Shown piece after piece: positions 39,601 to 53,771 of a stretch of DNA of 64,000 bases. The DNA is taken from positions 125,602,941 through 125,666,940 of the forward strand of contig OW804096.1 in the NCBI GenBank assembly GCA_942159475.1. Reading direction: 5' to 3'. The notes below the pieces were generated by a model. The model searched no databases. It was not told where the DNA came from and saw nothing but the letters and a program-made list of their open reading frames with translations. Made by a program: the position numbers and the translations under genes. This DNA is from Sthenelais limicola (taxonomy: Eukaryota; Annelida; Polychaeta; Phyllodocida; Sigalionidae). How positions within the stretch are numbered: the stretch's first letter is position 1; each line of letters opens with the position of its first letter.

Positions 39601-42600
39601 TTCCAATATTTTAAAATAACTCACGAACATATTTCTAGGAAACCAGCCTAGTTCTGGTCCACTTCATATATTATGATAAGAATTGAACTATGCAACATAT
39701 TCTCCCTTTTTATATCTAGGCAGAAGAAATTAAAACGTTTCAATTCCCCCATTGACGCCATTTCCTGGAGGTGAACAAATGGTTTTCCTAGAAACAATTG
39801 TTTGTTTTATAACAAATATACTTTCTATGGTAGTGGGAATTAATGGAAGGGTGTAAGCATCTATAGAGCTTGTGATAATAAATCAAGTCAAACACGGACG
39901 GGTTCATGAATGCATGCAGCATGAGAAGCCACACCTACGATGTAACACAAGTGGCTTCAGAGACTATTGTCTAAATTACTACCAGAACTACCCTATATGC
40001 AGGAAGTGGAGGTTGTTTAAGTTAAATGCTAAAGTATCCTACAAATTTACGCAAAGAAATTTGGTTGATATTTTCCCCGTCCCGATTTGTGTCCCGGTGC
40101 CACTTCATAACGGTGCGGGTTTTTACCTTTGTAAGGAAATGTTTGATGTACATGTAGTGATACGGAGATCATTATTATAGGTATTAGAAATTATGAGGTA
40201 TGCATATCTTTTTCTCTCAACAGCAAAATCAGTTATACTTGACTCCAATGCGAACATATATGGTATTAAAAATATTAATATGTAGGTTAAAAGGCTGTTT
40301 CTCAAACAGTCTTGGAGCAATCGTCGAATGAGCCATATAAGTTATACAGAACGTTCAGAAAGGTTCTACATGAGTTCCGTACCTGGAATATGCCATTCCC
40401 ATGAAATCATTTGCAAATTGAATATTTACATACATTAGTCCCGTCGGAATTTGCTAGATTCCTATATATTGTGTATGCAAAGTGGAAATGCGTCCTTATA
40501 TTCCCATATGACATAGGTTCTATGCAACACTCCTGGGTATGCTAATTATACTGAAGATGTGGCTAGCGACCATTACAGCTCAGGGTCACTGTCATTACTT
40601 GCTGAATAATGAGGATCCCGAGATTCGCTGCAATGGCAATGGCATTCAGATGACAGTTGCAAGTGCCCTGTTCCGACACTGACTTTGCGAAACTAATTAA
40701 AAATCTGATTAAGTTTTTAACCCCAGTGGAAATAAACAAACAGAGCCATGTTATCGTTTAATTATTTTCCAATCGTTAAAAAATAAGTGACGTGAAGTAG
40801 GACATAGAAAAAAATCGAAATGAAAATGAAACTTCTGATAAAAAAAATAGCGAAGATTTTCAGTACAAAACGAACACCTAATTTCTGTCGGAGGTAGGAT
40901 GAAATTTAAAGTGTTAATTCCAAAAGTACCGACGTACATACGGAGAGTACCTAGATGGCTAGTTCTATGACATGAACTCTTTTACCTCCAAATGGAAGGG
41001 AGCAATATCACTTACTTGTCCTAATAAGAAAGTAGTAAGTGTTTCATAATGATGCTTAAAGACGATCTTCAGGGGGAAGGTTTAATCAGTCAAGTATCAT
41101 TGGCTCTCCATCGGGGCAACGACCTCCCTAATTGTTGGGAGAAGATCAGATTCGAAGTCTCCTGTCCCCACGAATGTTCATCGTGCGAACAGTAAAAAAT
41201 CACTTGTCACAAATAAGCTTCATTCCAGATCCTTGTCCATGAAAAAAAGAAAATAATATTATAGTGAGCACTATACATGTATTACTTTGGCTGTACATCC
41301 CCTATTCATTATACACTCAATTTAAGAATGTAAGACTCAGTCAAGAGATTGACAAATTGTATGCGTCACGAAATCACTCCAAACACTGAGCAGCGAGAAA
41401 CGTTGATATCTCGGTAATATATTAGCAAAGGAAATGGGATCATGAAGCAATGGACATTAATGTACCACCCCCGCCAGGTCTGTTAAAAGGTTCAAATAGG
41501 AGGTCCCGTTGCTCTTATATAATATACGAGGTGTATAACACTCACCTACAGACCATGAATATATATACATTCATGGTCTATGGATGCAGAAAGGCTAAGT
41601 GTAGAACTTACCACTCAACAAGTCCCTTGGAATATGGAATGGGCTTTAGGAGAATCACTTTATTGATGGCACCATAGAATATATTCTGTTATGGATGGGT
41701 GTAATGCAGTGGATATGGAACCTTTCGCCTTCTTACCATGTATTAAACATTTGATAAGGTATACGGTTCTAGAACTGTATGGAAATAGTCGGTAAACGAT
41801 CTCCGTAGTTGGGAACGGTCTGAAAACTGGAAGTAGATTTGTTCTTTTTTATTTCATTTTAGGCAAATAGACATATATAAATGTTCGATCATATATAAAA
41901 CATTGTAATGTGCATTGTAGTTACAATACATACAAGGAGGCAAAGTTAGTTGGGGTCACGTTGGTCGAGTTTAATATATAAAGTATGAAATACAGGAACT
42001 AAGCATCTTGGTAGAGAAATGAAAGAAATAAGACTGAAATTATGCGGTATACAAATTATTCACTTCGATGGAAAGGCCCATAGAAGCAGGGCTCTTATCG
42101 TCAAATTGAAAAAGGAAGGGGGCACTGTGATTTTACACAGCATGTCCATGGAACCCAATTCCATAACATGTCGTACCCCTCTTCCAAACACTTCCGCGAT
42201 TCCTTATAAGAGGTATGTTGATTTGACCAAACTTTAGGAATCTTTAAAATCAATATCTTTCCTTGTTGACACATTCTAATGGAATCCAAATCTTGATGAA
42301 CCCAGGAGGAGATTGGGGCAAGAGGCATCTGTTCAAATAGATGACAAAGATTACTTTCACTATTTTCTCAATCAAAAATGTTTGATTGACTCAAGCTACA
42401 AACGTGACATGAATTTACAATACGTAAAGCGGGACAAGCAGCAAGAAGAATAGGGGAAGATTGTACTCTCTGATGTTATAATTCCAATAAATTGGACCGC
42501 TCTAAGCTATCACACCAGCTATTATAAAGATACTCTGATGTTCGTGGTCTGCAATTTGGCTATAATTATAGGGATTTCGATTCTATTAAAACATTATACC

Positions 42601-44957
42601 GCCACAAACGAAATTACATGTAAGTCATTAAATTATTTGAACCTCATTAAGCAATTAGATGAAATATCCTCGGGCTAAAACCATAAAGTTAGAAGGTCCT
42701 CATGCATTCAGATTATAAGCTTATCATGATATAGACACTATAGGTCGCAGGGATGACTTAACGGATCAACAGTTACTTAACTGCCTAGAGTGCCTTGTTT
42801 GACTATTAACACTCGAAGTAAAATGTTAATCCTATCAGTACGAGTTAGTATAAGATTATCCTCAGAACCGAATCATGTTTCTCCTATTTGTACATTTTTC
42901 TCGATCCTGCGGAGGAAGTGTAAATTTGATGAAATAATTTGTATTTGGTCAATATTCAAACTACGATCCATGCATCTAGCTTCTGGATGGCAAGTGCCAT
43001 TCAAAATTCGGGATAATTAGTTGATAGCTTTTGCCTGACTTGGAGCAGACTTCAATAACAGTCATGTGAGCTACAGCAATGAGATATCAATCATCTTGAT
43101 TGCTTACATGCAAACACGGATAATCGTGACTGCTTAGTTGAGATGTTTTAGTAAGCAAGCTAGATAATGAAAACTTAATGCTTAGTGATTGGGGGATTAA
43201 TTCTGTTTGTTTGTAGAACACACATCCAGTGGGCCAGATATGCAAAGTTATAGAATATCATAATTACCTGCTCCCTGTAAAGGATATTGTAGATGTGTGC
43301 AAGCCGGGTGTAGAATAGAATGGGCAAACATATTGAATATACTCAATTATTTGCTTTCATTTATAATACTTTGGAATACTGATGGTTTTCTCTATTGGAG
43401 ACGAAACACACAGTTCAGATATTGGACAGGCAATTGCTATGCAACTGTGGGATCTATTTCTAGGCTGGTTGGACGAATCGCTATTGAAACTGGAATTGCA
43501 TTCATCACTTAAGTGTTATTTCATCGTGCCCATGATATTTCTTTCGATATCTAACGTCCATTTGAATCTATAAATCAATGTCTAAGTGTGTGTATATGGG
43601 TGTGCAATATTATATTCCTGTTTAACAGGCCTACTTCGCGACATGGCATTGGTGAGAAAAATAGATAGGTCTAATCACAATTCGTGATTCCATTGAGATG
43701 CACGGTTTTAAGTTTCAATTATATCTTTGGAACGCGGATGCCAAGCATAATTCATATATTATTCAAATTCGCTAGGATTTGTTTCAACAATTTGAAGTGA
43801 CAGACATACATTGATATTAAATAATAGGTCTTCTTTTAATGACCATTTTCATATCTTGTATTACAACCTTAATTGACAGTTATACATATTTGCAATTTGA
43901 GAAAAGCCGGCATTATCCTCACTCATAGAATATACCGACTCACTTAGACCGATTCAGTTTCAGTTTCATTGGAGGCCCAACAACTTCTTTTTATCAAATT
44001 CTCTTAAATATGTCACTATTCAATTTCAAAATAACTAAATATTTCCATCTGGGAAGCCTGTTGGGGAGACTACATTTAAATGACTTACTCACTTAGACCA
44101 TACTTAATCAACAGTTATTCAACCACCTACCACCGACCACACGCCTACACATTGCCTTCCAACTGACTTCTCACCTTTCGAATCTCCCTCACCCCCTCCC
44201 ATACCATTAACTTCAACTAGTATTCTGTTGAAGTACATACTCCTATTTTCTCTACAGTTTTATTAAATATAATTATCTATGAATCATTCCAATTAATCGC
44301 TTCAACGTACAAAACGATAGTCCTGAACACATATGTGATGCAACTGCAATTTAAAGAATTTGCCAAACTTTGGTGGGAAATATTTATATTTTCACTTTCT
44401 TTAATACGATTTCAGATTTAAAATATTACTTTCTTCTAAGAACTTTCCTATCTTGATAAACAGAAGCTGGTGCATGGTTGTTAAATCAATAATTATTCTC
44501 TTCGTCATCTTGGTTCACTAACGTGCTCACTTGTTTATTCTTCAATTAGCTGTGCTTGTAATTAGGAAATATCAGAACAGCTGGAATTATGATAACTTGA
44601 TGAAACACTTTTTGATCAAGGATTGTAATTCAATACATTCCCTATTCTTGCTGGCTCACTAGTTTTGGAAAATGAGAGTAATGATTCACTGTAACTCCTA
44701 GACTATTTCATGAAACTTTCTGCTTTTAATTATTCACGCTGGGCCCCATTACACAATTAATGGTCTGCACAGGCGAAAGTGTGTCTGGCTGAAATTTGTC
44801 TTCTTGAAAATATGGTATCGAAGTTAAAAGTATTGAGAACATTCCCTAGTCAAGGTGAAATACTATTTCATGGAGGCCTTCAGAATAGATTTACCCATCC
44901 ACTTTGGTTGGTATTGTTTGTTGGGTGAGGATAGAGGAGGAACTTGCAGTATATATA
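36626..44957. other. AT-rich non-coding DNA
   Basis: About 8 kb in which I can support no gene. One small perfect stem exists: AGACCATGAAT (41550-41560) with ATTCATGGTCT (41569-41579) around an AT loop. Short direct duplications occur near 37700 (TAATGGGATTT twice) and 37790 (CAGTACAGTG twice). The open frames up to 102 codons (for example 39872-40180) have no recognisable features. Confidence 0.4.
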
Positions 44958-45202
44958 TGGGTCAGATTTTCAGAAAATGTACAATTGGCAGCTCTACACA
45001 TTTAGGAAATTTTCCTAAATTAGGCTGGAAAATGAAGGATACCGGGTATATCTGCGTATATTTCTATATTTGGTATCGCATCGATTTAAAGTATCGGTTC
45101 TGTTATGTTAAACTGCATTTTGAAGCTCATTTTTGCCTTAAATGTGGGCTATTTGAAAGGATTGGTGAAGGCGAATTGTACATTTTCTGAAAATCTTACC
45201 CA
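44958..45202 (+). mobile_element. MITE family A, copy 2
   Basis: 245 bp, starting TGGGTCAGATTTTCAG and ending TTTTCTGAAAATCTTACCCA, flanked by TA (44956-44957 and 45203-45204). The interior shares GTACAATTGGCAGCT and CTAAATTAGG with copy 1 and GGATTGGTGAAG with copy 3. The 111-codon frame across it is spurious. Confidence 0.85.
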
Positions 45203-46304
45203 TATGTATAGCTCTGCTTCTAATCAGTTTGTTCTAACTACAGAGGATCAGGCGATATGGGACTTTTAATTGGGCAATTCCTAAATTATGCTCAGGCAAG
45301 AGGGCGTTTCCTCCAGCGGAACTTCTGTTCATGATTAAAGTATGTTGGTACATATTGTTTAACAGGGGAAGTAATTGCTCATGTTGAACTAAATGAAACT
45401 GAAATTTCAAAATAAGAGTGATTCTTCTGCATGCATGGTTCGACTCGGCGGTGTGGATATTATGATGAATTGGTAGACCTAAAGGTTTTGCTCATAGGCA
45501 CAGTCGCTCTTCTAGACTACAGTGGGAGATTTAATAACTTCTAATTGTCCACGAACACATGCAATCAAAACAACACCACGAATTTCAAGGCACCGAAGCG
45601 AAGGGGCCGGGGGCTCGAAAACCCGAGAATGCGAGTGGTTGGAAATTAATCAAGGGAGAGCCCAACACAGGGAAAGGTTTTACATGTACTTCTTTAGTCT
45701 CATGGTTTGCGGGAACCTTTGCCAGCTCGATTTACACGAATCAGATATGTGAACGAATCAATTACCGTAGGGCATTGGATTTTATTTGCCTTTAATTTAA
45801 TGTGTTGGTTGAATAAACATGGTCCATTATTGCTAAACATGTGACCTTCACAAACAAAACGAACTATGTAAAAACTATCTAATCTCATGTTACCGCACAA
45901 CCTTCTTATTTCAATTTCATCTATATGAAACAAGTACTTCTGTCACGTAATTATTAGTTATTTTGTCGGGATTAATGCTGTAGAACATGTCGTAATTTGA
46001 ATTTCAATCTATATAAAGGAGACTACAGCCAGTAGGCAGCAGGCAAGATCACTATCCATACTAACATATCAAGAGCAATGTACTTTCTCATATATATATG
46101 GGACTTACTTTTGATTGTACCACTTAGAGTGACTCGTATTTGGGGTGGTTTTTCTGTCAAATAAGGGGCAATTCATCGGAGAAACAAGGAAGGCAATTGC
46201 CGTGAAATAAGATATGTCTATTACACAGGTCTTCATATCCGTCTTCCATTGGTGCCATGTTTTTATTTTTTAAAAAGTATTACTATAAAAAATACTTACC
46301 CTTC
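45203..46304. other. Non-coding DNA, one GC-richer open patch
   Basis: At 45559-45760 two forward frames are open over GC-richer text (for example KGPGARKPENASGWKLIKGE). This could be an exon, but I see no good paired splice sites and no known domain. Confidence 0.3.
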
Positions 46305-46430
46305 CAATTACTCGAGATGGGTAACTATGCAATCGTTATAGTGCCCCTTTTAAGGTTAACACTCGCCATGATTGTTAACCATAAAAATGGGCACTATGTA
46401 GATTGCATAGTTACCCATCTCAAGTAATTG
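46305..46430. repeat. Near-perfect 126-bp hairpin
   Basis: Arms of 42 bp (46305-46346 and 46389-46430) are complementary except for one single mismatch and one 3-nt mismatch. Both contain GAGATGGGTAACTATGCAATC or its complement. Inside them a second stem, GGTTAACA/TGTTAACC (46354-46380), closes an 11-nt loop. It is a small palindromic MITE or a source of hairpin RNA. A 7-bp AAGTATT/AATACTT stem lies just upstream (about 46275-46298). Confidence 0.75.
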
Positions 46431-49400
46431 TTGTCAGTTGGTATGACCGATACCTAAGTTGAACCTCGTTATAACGCTCAAAATATCTGTAAACAAATTC
46501 TCCTGGTCAGCTTTAGTATGTCTATGATATAAACTGTCACAGACGACATATTTCATGTTTGTGCATCTGCGGTAATATAGACGTATGTCTTGACAGTTTA
46601 ATTTATCTTTCAATGTATGCTGACAATTGTTGAATAAAAGATGTTACAGCTTTGAATTATTAAAGGGACTCGTCCAAGTTCATTCAAGTGAACTGAACAC
46701 TCATGCGGTGCAGATCAATCACGCAAAACACTCTCACATAACCATGCCAGCAATAGAAAGGACACTCGTGGTTTTGAAATAAAACACTCCATGAATAAAC
46801 GCCATGGCCAATTCTCTGGGCGAACGCAATTTTGTCAGGGCTAAGAAAGGATTGTCGTGAGGAGACAATTTTATAACTGGTTACATTTTATAGAGGGGTA
46901 AAATCATGTTTAATGGACAATTTATGGGGAGAATGTCTGTCTGATATTAAAAAAACGTACTTTCTTTTTCTACCAGTTCAAAGCATTGTGATTAGGTAGT
47001 AAAGCAAATAGATTGGTGTGAACTCTTAAATATTTGCTAATTGGAAATAGATATAGATCACAGAGCTTTCAAATAGAAAAACATGTATTTGGAAGGAACG
47101 GGTATGAAGTGTTCTTCCATATGTATTTTATTCTTCTCTTATTGGAGCTTCATGGATGTTATGGAGTACATGTATTAGAAATGATGGGAGAGAGTTTATT
47201 GCAGAGAGACGTGTTCAATCATCAATTATTCAACCATCTACTCTTTGTCTTGATTATATACACAAATACAAATATCAAACTAATATAAAAATGTGCTCAA
47301 CAACATCTAAATTAAAAACAAAAACAAGGGAAAACAAAGGCAGCAGAGAGGGGGAAAGGTAGGATCGAAGATTGAGAAAGAGATTGAGGAGTGAGCGCGG
47401 GATATCCAAGTTGAGGACCATAGATTCATGAACTCTGTGATCTCGGAAGTCAGAGTTAACTCAAGATAAACTGCAAGCCCCTAGTTGATGTAAACAAAAC
47501 GATGCCTGCCTTCCGACAGGCTGTCAACCCATGGTTCAATACGTCATTTTCTGTGTTATTTATCCTCCACTGACGACACTGAAGTGGAAGACCTTATGGG
47601 CGAAGGATACTGTAAATAAGTGTGTTGACAACTGGTGGCTTCTTCTTTCTCATAGGAAAAATAAATCATTGCTTTTGATCACTGAATCGTTCTTCGTGTA
47701 ATTAATGTAATTAGTGATATAGTAGCTGGTAATAGATGATAGGGCAACGATCATTATTCATTCATAAAATGAACTTCTATAGAAAAATAATGTTACTCAT
47801 GTTTGGAATGAATACATAAGACAGGCCCATTAGACATGTACATGTAAAAATAACTTTAAATTTTAGAATTTCTTCAGTAAATCTATGACTTTTATTACCC
47901 TAATAACATTTGTTGTTGCTGATTTTGTATTTTCGACTTCAATGTATGTTCTTACAGTTGCCTGCTGGATATATATGCCAGTATATTTTAGTAGCAGTAG
48001 AAGTAGGGACCTATTATTCCAGATAAATTGTCATAACCTTTTAAGACAGGCTTTCTACTTGCGTTTCACATTATGCTTAGCTATACCCCGAAAAAGAACT
48101 TTCCATCAAGTGCATTAATGCACGGACAATTGTTTGATCTGTATCGTTACAAAGATTGATTTTTGATTGATGTACATGTCCTCTTGCAAAGTAATAATAT
48201 CAGAATTTTGATAGAGTACACCAAATTACAAGGAAAGGGTCCTTTTGAGGTCTGAAGATCTGAATTACAGGAGACGGGAAGCTCAGCTGAAGATCAATTG
48301 CTGATTTGGCTCATGTGATGTGATTCATGTTTTCTGTAGGTAAAGGTAAATTGTGACTTAAGGAAATGCTTACTTCTATCATATAGATGATGTCATTTGT
48401 GACAATTCCACTTGTTGCGAACAAGTATTATTTTCTAATACATATTATGACCGAAGCAAACCATAACGAAAAGGTATAAATTGTCGATTTGCTCGATAAT
48501 TGTATTATATTTAGAATTATAATTTCATTTAATCATTACTACTATGCAATTATCATATTATATGATTTCATATGATTTGCATTTAGTTTCAACCTAATTA
48601 TGAAAGACAAACCAACAGAGCAAGTCACATGGATGAAAATTCCTCTAATCCAAATCTTTACTGAAATCGATAACTCTATTGTACTATGTTGAAATAATTC
48701 ATATCGCAATAGTTGTATATCTATCAAAATGCACAGGCCTTCATATCTTAAAATAACTATATGCCTCGCCGCAATCATTAAGAGGATTCAGAGCATCAAG
48801 AGAACTTTTTGGTCCACATGAGTAGAGGACGTTACCATTTGAAACCTTTGTGATTTGCTGTGTCAGCAGAGTGCAACCTCTTAATTAGCATTGGTAATCA
48901 TGCCTTTGCCCAGAGGGACCTTGCACATAGCCCCTTTATCATAGAATACCCTAAGAAAATGTCTTTTATTGCACCACAGTTGCTTGTAGCGCACGTAGTG
49001 CATATAAGAACAGGCAGTCAGAGCATACTTGAAGTGGCATCATTTGGCAGTTAAAATATTGTTCTTTCTTCGCATCCCCTTAACCTATCACCCATATATG
49101 TTTGACGAAATGAGTGCCAATCCAAAATTTACTATTCATTGCTTGACAATGGTACTGACACAAATGCCCTTTACCTCTTCTTGCTGACAGTTGAACAATC
49201 AACGCATATTTTTATTTGACAGAAGATGCATTTTATGGCCACTGCTGCTAGCAGTATTTGCAAATATTAACATGCCGGTTCTTGGTAAGTGCATTAGGCT
49301 GATCACAACGCCTATAAACAGGATTGCCCATGGGGAGTTACACGAAGTGACGACTCCTGTATCTAACTCGTATAGAATATTTTATGCCAAAAATTAATAG

Positions 49401-50554
49401 AGCTTTTACATCCACCAATTTTCAGTAAATGTTTCAAAGAGAACTATATATGAGACTAATGTATGTTGGGTTCCGAATAGTTCAACCCTACACATAGCAA
49501 TAAACGCTAAGTATTTATAAAGGAATCATTATGAAACAGGTCGATATATAAGGCCTACGGGGAGCCGCATATCAGAAATGGGGGATGTGTAGTTTCCTAA
49601 ACTCTACAGACAGCAGTGACCAATGACTGTTATGTAGGCCCACTCACTCCCAAACTCCAGGTTTCTGAAATCTCGCAATCCAATGACGCACTGCAGCGAA
49701 GACTAATCCTTCCGAGTCTCCCCAACTGTCCAAATAAGTATATATCTTCTTTTTTTGTATCAACGTTGTGGAGAAGGTTGGACAATCATCGCCACTTCCG
49801 TCAAACGCTTATCATGTCTAAAGGCGATGTGCATAATCTGTCGAAACTTTCAAATAATAATTATGCAAATATAGGGAGTCTTCTGAAATGGCTTCTGTCC
49901 ATGTTCTAGTTTATTTATTCTTACCACGAGTTATCCCCCATAGAAAACAACCCATCTTCACCCTAGTTGTCTTTCGGTGGTTCACAACGTGATAGATTAC
50001 CTGAATATTTCATGTACTCGGCGACAATCTGCTGAACTTGAGCGGGACATTAAACAGAGCACCCTCACTATCCATCTCCTGATGATATGAAAAATATGGA
50101 CGAGAATGTGGCTTTACATTCATTACATAGATAGCGCGAATGACAAAAGCGATTGCGGTGTTTGTAAAAAGTAAGGCGATATGTCATATAGCACGCATGA
50201 GGTTGCCAGAGTAAAAAAAGAAAGATTGAATGGCATCGTATCTATACGCCACATCGAGAATACAACATAAGTAATTATGTTATTGTATCTCTATGCGTTA
50301 GAGGTACAATACTTTAGAGAGCGGGATCTAATTTTTAACTGTTTCCCCCCACATTGTTTATCGAACATATCTCTGCCTTCGATGTCCATAAAGGTTTTCA
50401 CTGATTCTGTTCTGTGCAGGGGTGCCTATAGTTGTGCTGATTTATGGTGTGTACTGCATCCGAACATCAGATATATGTGCTCAGTGTGGGATACATTTGA
50501 TTGAATTCTTCCTCCTGGCGCGTTTAAATTTTAGCGACGGGATTTTGAAACTTC
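46431..50554. other. AT-rich non-coding DNA
   Basis: No gene supported in about 4 kb. Frames of 60-97 codons occur (47034, 47885, 49616) without domains or splice context. Confidence 0.4.
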
Positions 50555-50841
50555 TTAAAGTTGCCCTCTCAGTTAATATTTTAGTTAACTCCGCTAAAGG
50601 TTTTCTAATTGATGTGTTGTTATTTTCCAACCCATCTAAAATCGTTTGGCCAAATTGTGGTGAATTTTTTTCGCTTGTTTTTGCTGCAGGGAATACATAC
50701 ACATACACATACAATTTTTATAGTAGTTAGTTATAGAACAGAGTTTTACTATCGTTGGTTACAGTAGCAGAATATTCAAACAATAGCTAAATATGGTAGG
50801 ATTTCGTTTGTCGTCATATTTATCTGAGAATGCGGCTTTAA
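50555..50841 (-). mobile_element. MITE family B, copy
   Basis: 287 bp from TTAAAGTTGCCCTCTCAG to GAGAATGCGGCTTTAA, with CCAACCCATCTAAAATCG and GGCCAAATTGTGG in the interior. Same orientation as the copy at 34328. The 102-codon frame at 50422-50730 overlaps it and is not a gene. Confidence 0.7.
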
Positions 50842-51632
50842 TGGCCTTAAATTGGGTGATACAGTTCTAGGACTGAAATCATATTATGCGCCCTTTGGAG
50901 GTTTGTCCTGAATCGCAAAGGTTAATTGATAATTTGAGAACTAGAAATTGGCAAATGACGAATGACACAATTAATTTTGATAGTGATTATGCCAATCGTT
51001 CATCTAAATGTAATATTCTCCAATGAAATTCTAAACTAATACCTAATGCATACACTTTAATTCAAGTGTACGGTTGAAGGGCGTAAATATTATTTTGCTT
51101 ACGAGCGGGGTCATTTTAGTAGTGCGATCAAACGGGGGACCTAATATGAGCATCTATGCAGCCAGAACCGAACAACTATTGAATGCAATTTATGTCCATT
51201 GGTACCATGGAATATTTCATTCTTCATGCTTCCCAGAATGATCTGATGATAAAATTATCAATGAATGTTAACTTTATTTATTAGGCATGACAATCTTAGG
51301 AAACAAAACTAGAAATAGGTCCAAACGGAAATTGTAGATAAGGTCAAACATAAATTATTCGAATCAATTTAAGTTAAATTCGGCTCAATTAATTTCAGAT
51401 ATAAATATTCTCCTCAACAGGATCGATATCCTTGGGCGGTTAATGGAGGAGACTTGATTTCACAAGCGGTGTAGAATAACCAATAAACAATGTTTTATTG
51501 GCTTCGCCATTCAATGCAAACACGCGTTTAATGGTGATGTGTAATTAATTACAACGCATGATTACATTTGTGCCCCAAAAGGGATCCATATGACTCAATC
51601 ATAAATTAGTCAACTTATTGTAAAGGTCATTC
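50842..51632. other. AT-rich non-coding DNA
   Basis: No feature supported. Confidence 0.4.
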
Positions 51633-51668
51633 CCTGATGAAGGGTCGACTATAACTCGAAACGTTGGA
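51633..51668 (+). repeat. CTGATGAAG...CGAAACGTTGG motif, copy 3
   Basis: CCTGATGAAGGGTCGAC, then ATAACTCGAAACGTTGG. It contains the exact hammerhead core words CTGATGA and GAAA, separated by a possible short stem (GGGT/ACTC, one G-T pair). This is the best of the three copies. I see no complete stems I and III, so it may be only the conserved terminal motif of a Penelope-like or SINE element. Confidence 0.45.
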
Positions 51669-51814
51669 ATCACGTCACCATTGGACACCGACAAAAAAAC
51701 TACAAATAGGAACATATGCTGGAATGCTAGTTTTGGTGTAATCGCAACTTAAGAATAATACAAAAAAAAATATACTGTATGCATTTTGATATGATTTGAT
51801 GTACCTTGGCATGG

Positions 51815-53093
51815 TTCGAATATGGAGGACACTGTCATAGAATTTGACCAGAACAGTAAGATATCCACAGATACCATTCAAATCTTTGGGAGAGGAATTC
51901 TGGCGAAAAGTTTTCCTAGATTGGAATGTCAGGGTGTGGAAATCAAGAGGGTAAGACCTTTCAAGTTCTTGGGCACAAGAATTCAAGAAGATCTGTTATA
52001 TAAAGAACATAAAGAATTGGTTATCTTATCTCATCTTATTTCGAAACCAAATGAGGTCCGTTTCTGGGAAAATGGGAGAGGTTGGCAGACGTAGGAAGTA
52101 TATATGAATAGTTCTGTATACATGTGCACTCCTGATGAAGACGTATGTCCTACCGATTTTAGAGTTTTTGAACTTTCTTGTACTAAATCTTGGCCAAGCA
52201 ATAAAGAACAGAATGCAAAGAACATGGAATCGAGCTTTGAGTGTTGCATATGGGAAGGAAACTACCTGTGCAGACCTTATAAGACTCTCTAACATTCTAC
52301 CAATTGACAAACGAGTTGAGATAGCGAGTCTCAAGCTTATTTTTGACAGGGTGAGCAAATATCGCCCCTCGAAAATGATAATAGAGACCTTAGAAATCGA
52401 CGACCTCGAATGATCAAAGTATCAAGAGTGAAAAGAGACAGAACAAGATGTAATATTTCTTACAAGGGCAAACTCCTCTGGAACATGATAACTTGCGGGT
52501 AATGGAAGACAAAGAGACCTTTCTTAAGGAATTGAACGCCTATTAAAAGGTAGAGGGATAATGACGTTCCTTTGATTGTTGGTGTAGTTTTAGCATTAAT
52601 GATAAGCATCGATGGGTATATGTACTTGCTCTCTGTAAAAACAGAGATGATGTACTGTGGTAGCAAATGAGACAAACCTATCGACCACTCGGCCTCTTGA
52701 TGCAATGTCTATTTGAGTACCTATCAAGATAAATTATATGATAGTCACAATGGTATTTGAGTACATAAGGGATTAATCTAAATGAATTGTGAGATAAATT
52801 TTGTGTTGGCGTTTATAAACAGAGAATAAGTGAAAAGATAAATGGGGTATATTTTGTAATCACAAGATGGGTGCATAGCCTATAATATGAAGGTGACAAC
52901 GGGGTGTATAAGATTGACTTAATTGTATTCTGTATAGTTTTATTTCTCATAAACTTTATTGTGTTAAATGCAGAACGAGTGAAAATTATCTTATAGGCAA
53001 CGCTTGAAATGTATCCTTGAAGGACTCAGCGTATTTACATATGAATCTTATTAAATGTCTTGGCCTTTAATTCAATAAAAAAAAAGAAAAAAA
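51815..53093 (+). mobile_element. Decayed LINE, copy 2
   Basis: A relative of the LINE at 15692-16613. It starts within the reverse transcriptase and ends AATAAAAAAAAAG near 53090. The 3' UTR end (AGGCAACG...TTAAATGTC(T)TTGGCCT...AATAAAAAAAAA) is shared with copy 1. It contains frameshifts and many substitutions, so it is much older. The 5' boundary is uncertain. Confidence 0.7.
51822..52500 (+). pseudogene. LINE reverse transcriptase fragment, frameshifted
   Basis: Three pieces in different frames. 51822-52094 has EDTVIEFD (the decayed YADD box region) and VRPFKFLGTRIQED (the usual FKFLG motif). 52135-52413 has KTYVLPILEFLNF and RTWNRALSVAYGKET, parallel to KTYILPILEFG and RVWNKSLRLAYGKD of copy 1. 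The third piece, after a further shift, has SYKGKLLWNM, parallel to RGRRLWNSLP. At least two frame changes mean it is dead. Confidence 0.75.
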
Positions 53094-53640
53094 GATACAA
53101 GTGATTATAAATCAATATCACAGAAGCAATAGCAATGAATAATGACAGTAACAGGAAATATCAGATATCACATAAACAGTAAAAGTTAAAAAAGTTGTGA
53201 TTTGAGGATCCCAACGTCTTCACCGACTCGGTGAAATAGCTTGAATGAGGCGGTTGGGAGCATCAAACGGGGACGTGACAACCATATGCCGTACGTTGAC
53301 GTCATAGTAGATTTCCCCTATAGTTTATGGCAGGGTAATTATAGTGCGGGGGTTTCTCTCTGATGTTGAGGTGTGGAAGAAGGCATTCCATTAGTCCCTG
53401 TTAATCAGTTCACATCCTCATAAAAAACAGCGGGCCATAGCATCGGATCGCCTCCCCCCAACCAAATTTTGGGGAAAGTTCCACCTCTTTTAGCTTTAAT
53501 CCTCTCACCTCCAAGCTAGGCCATAATAGCCCGCATCATACACCCTTACCATTTCCCCCCTTCCCTATAAAGGAAAGGAGTGCTAAACTCTAGCAAGTTG
53601 ATATAAGGCCAAATAAAAAGAATAGGTGTGTTTCCGATTT
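53094..53640. other. Non-coding DNA
   Basis: No feature supported. Confidence 0.4.
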
Positions 53641-53734
53641 ACCCCCCCCCCCCCCCCACCTAGAAAAACCTTACCCTACCTAAAAAAAAATTGTTACCAT
53701 ACCTGATTTTTTTTTCACCATATCTTACTTTTTT

Positions 53735-53767
<33 letters not shown>
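53641..53767. repeat. Homopolymer cluster
   Basis: A run of about 16 C near 53642-53657, several A and T runs, and a T run of about 28 near 53739-53766. It is unstable, low-complexity DNA where assembly errors are likely. Confidence 0.85.

Positions 53768-53771
<4 letters not shown>

Noticed and set aside
52126..52146. CTGATGAAGACG as another hammerhead-like motif
   Set aside because: It is part of the decayed LINE coding text (just before KTYVLPILEF) and lacks the CGAAAC half.
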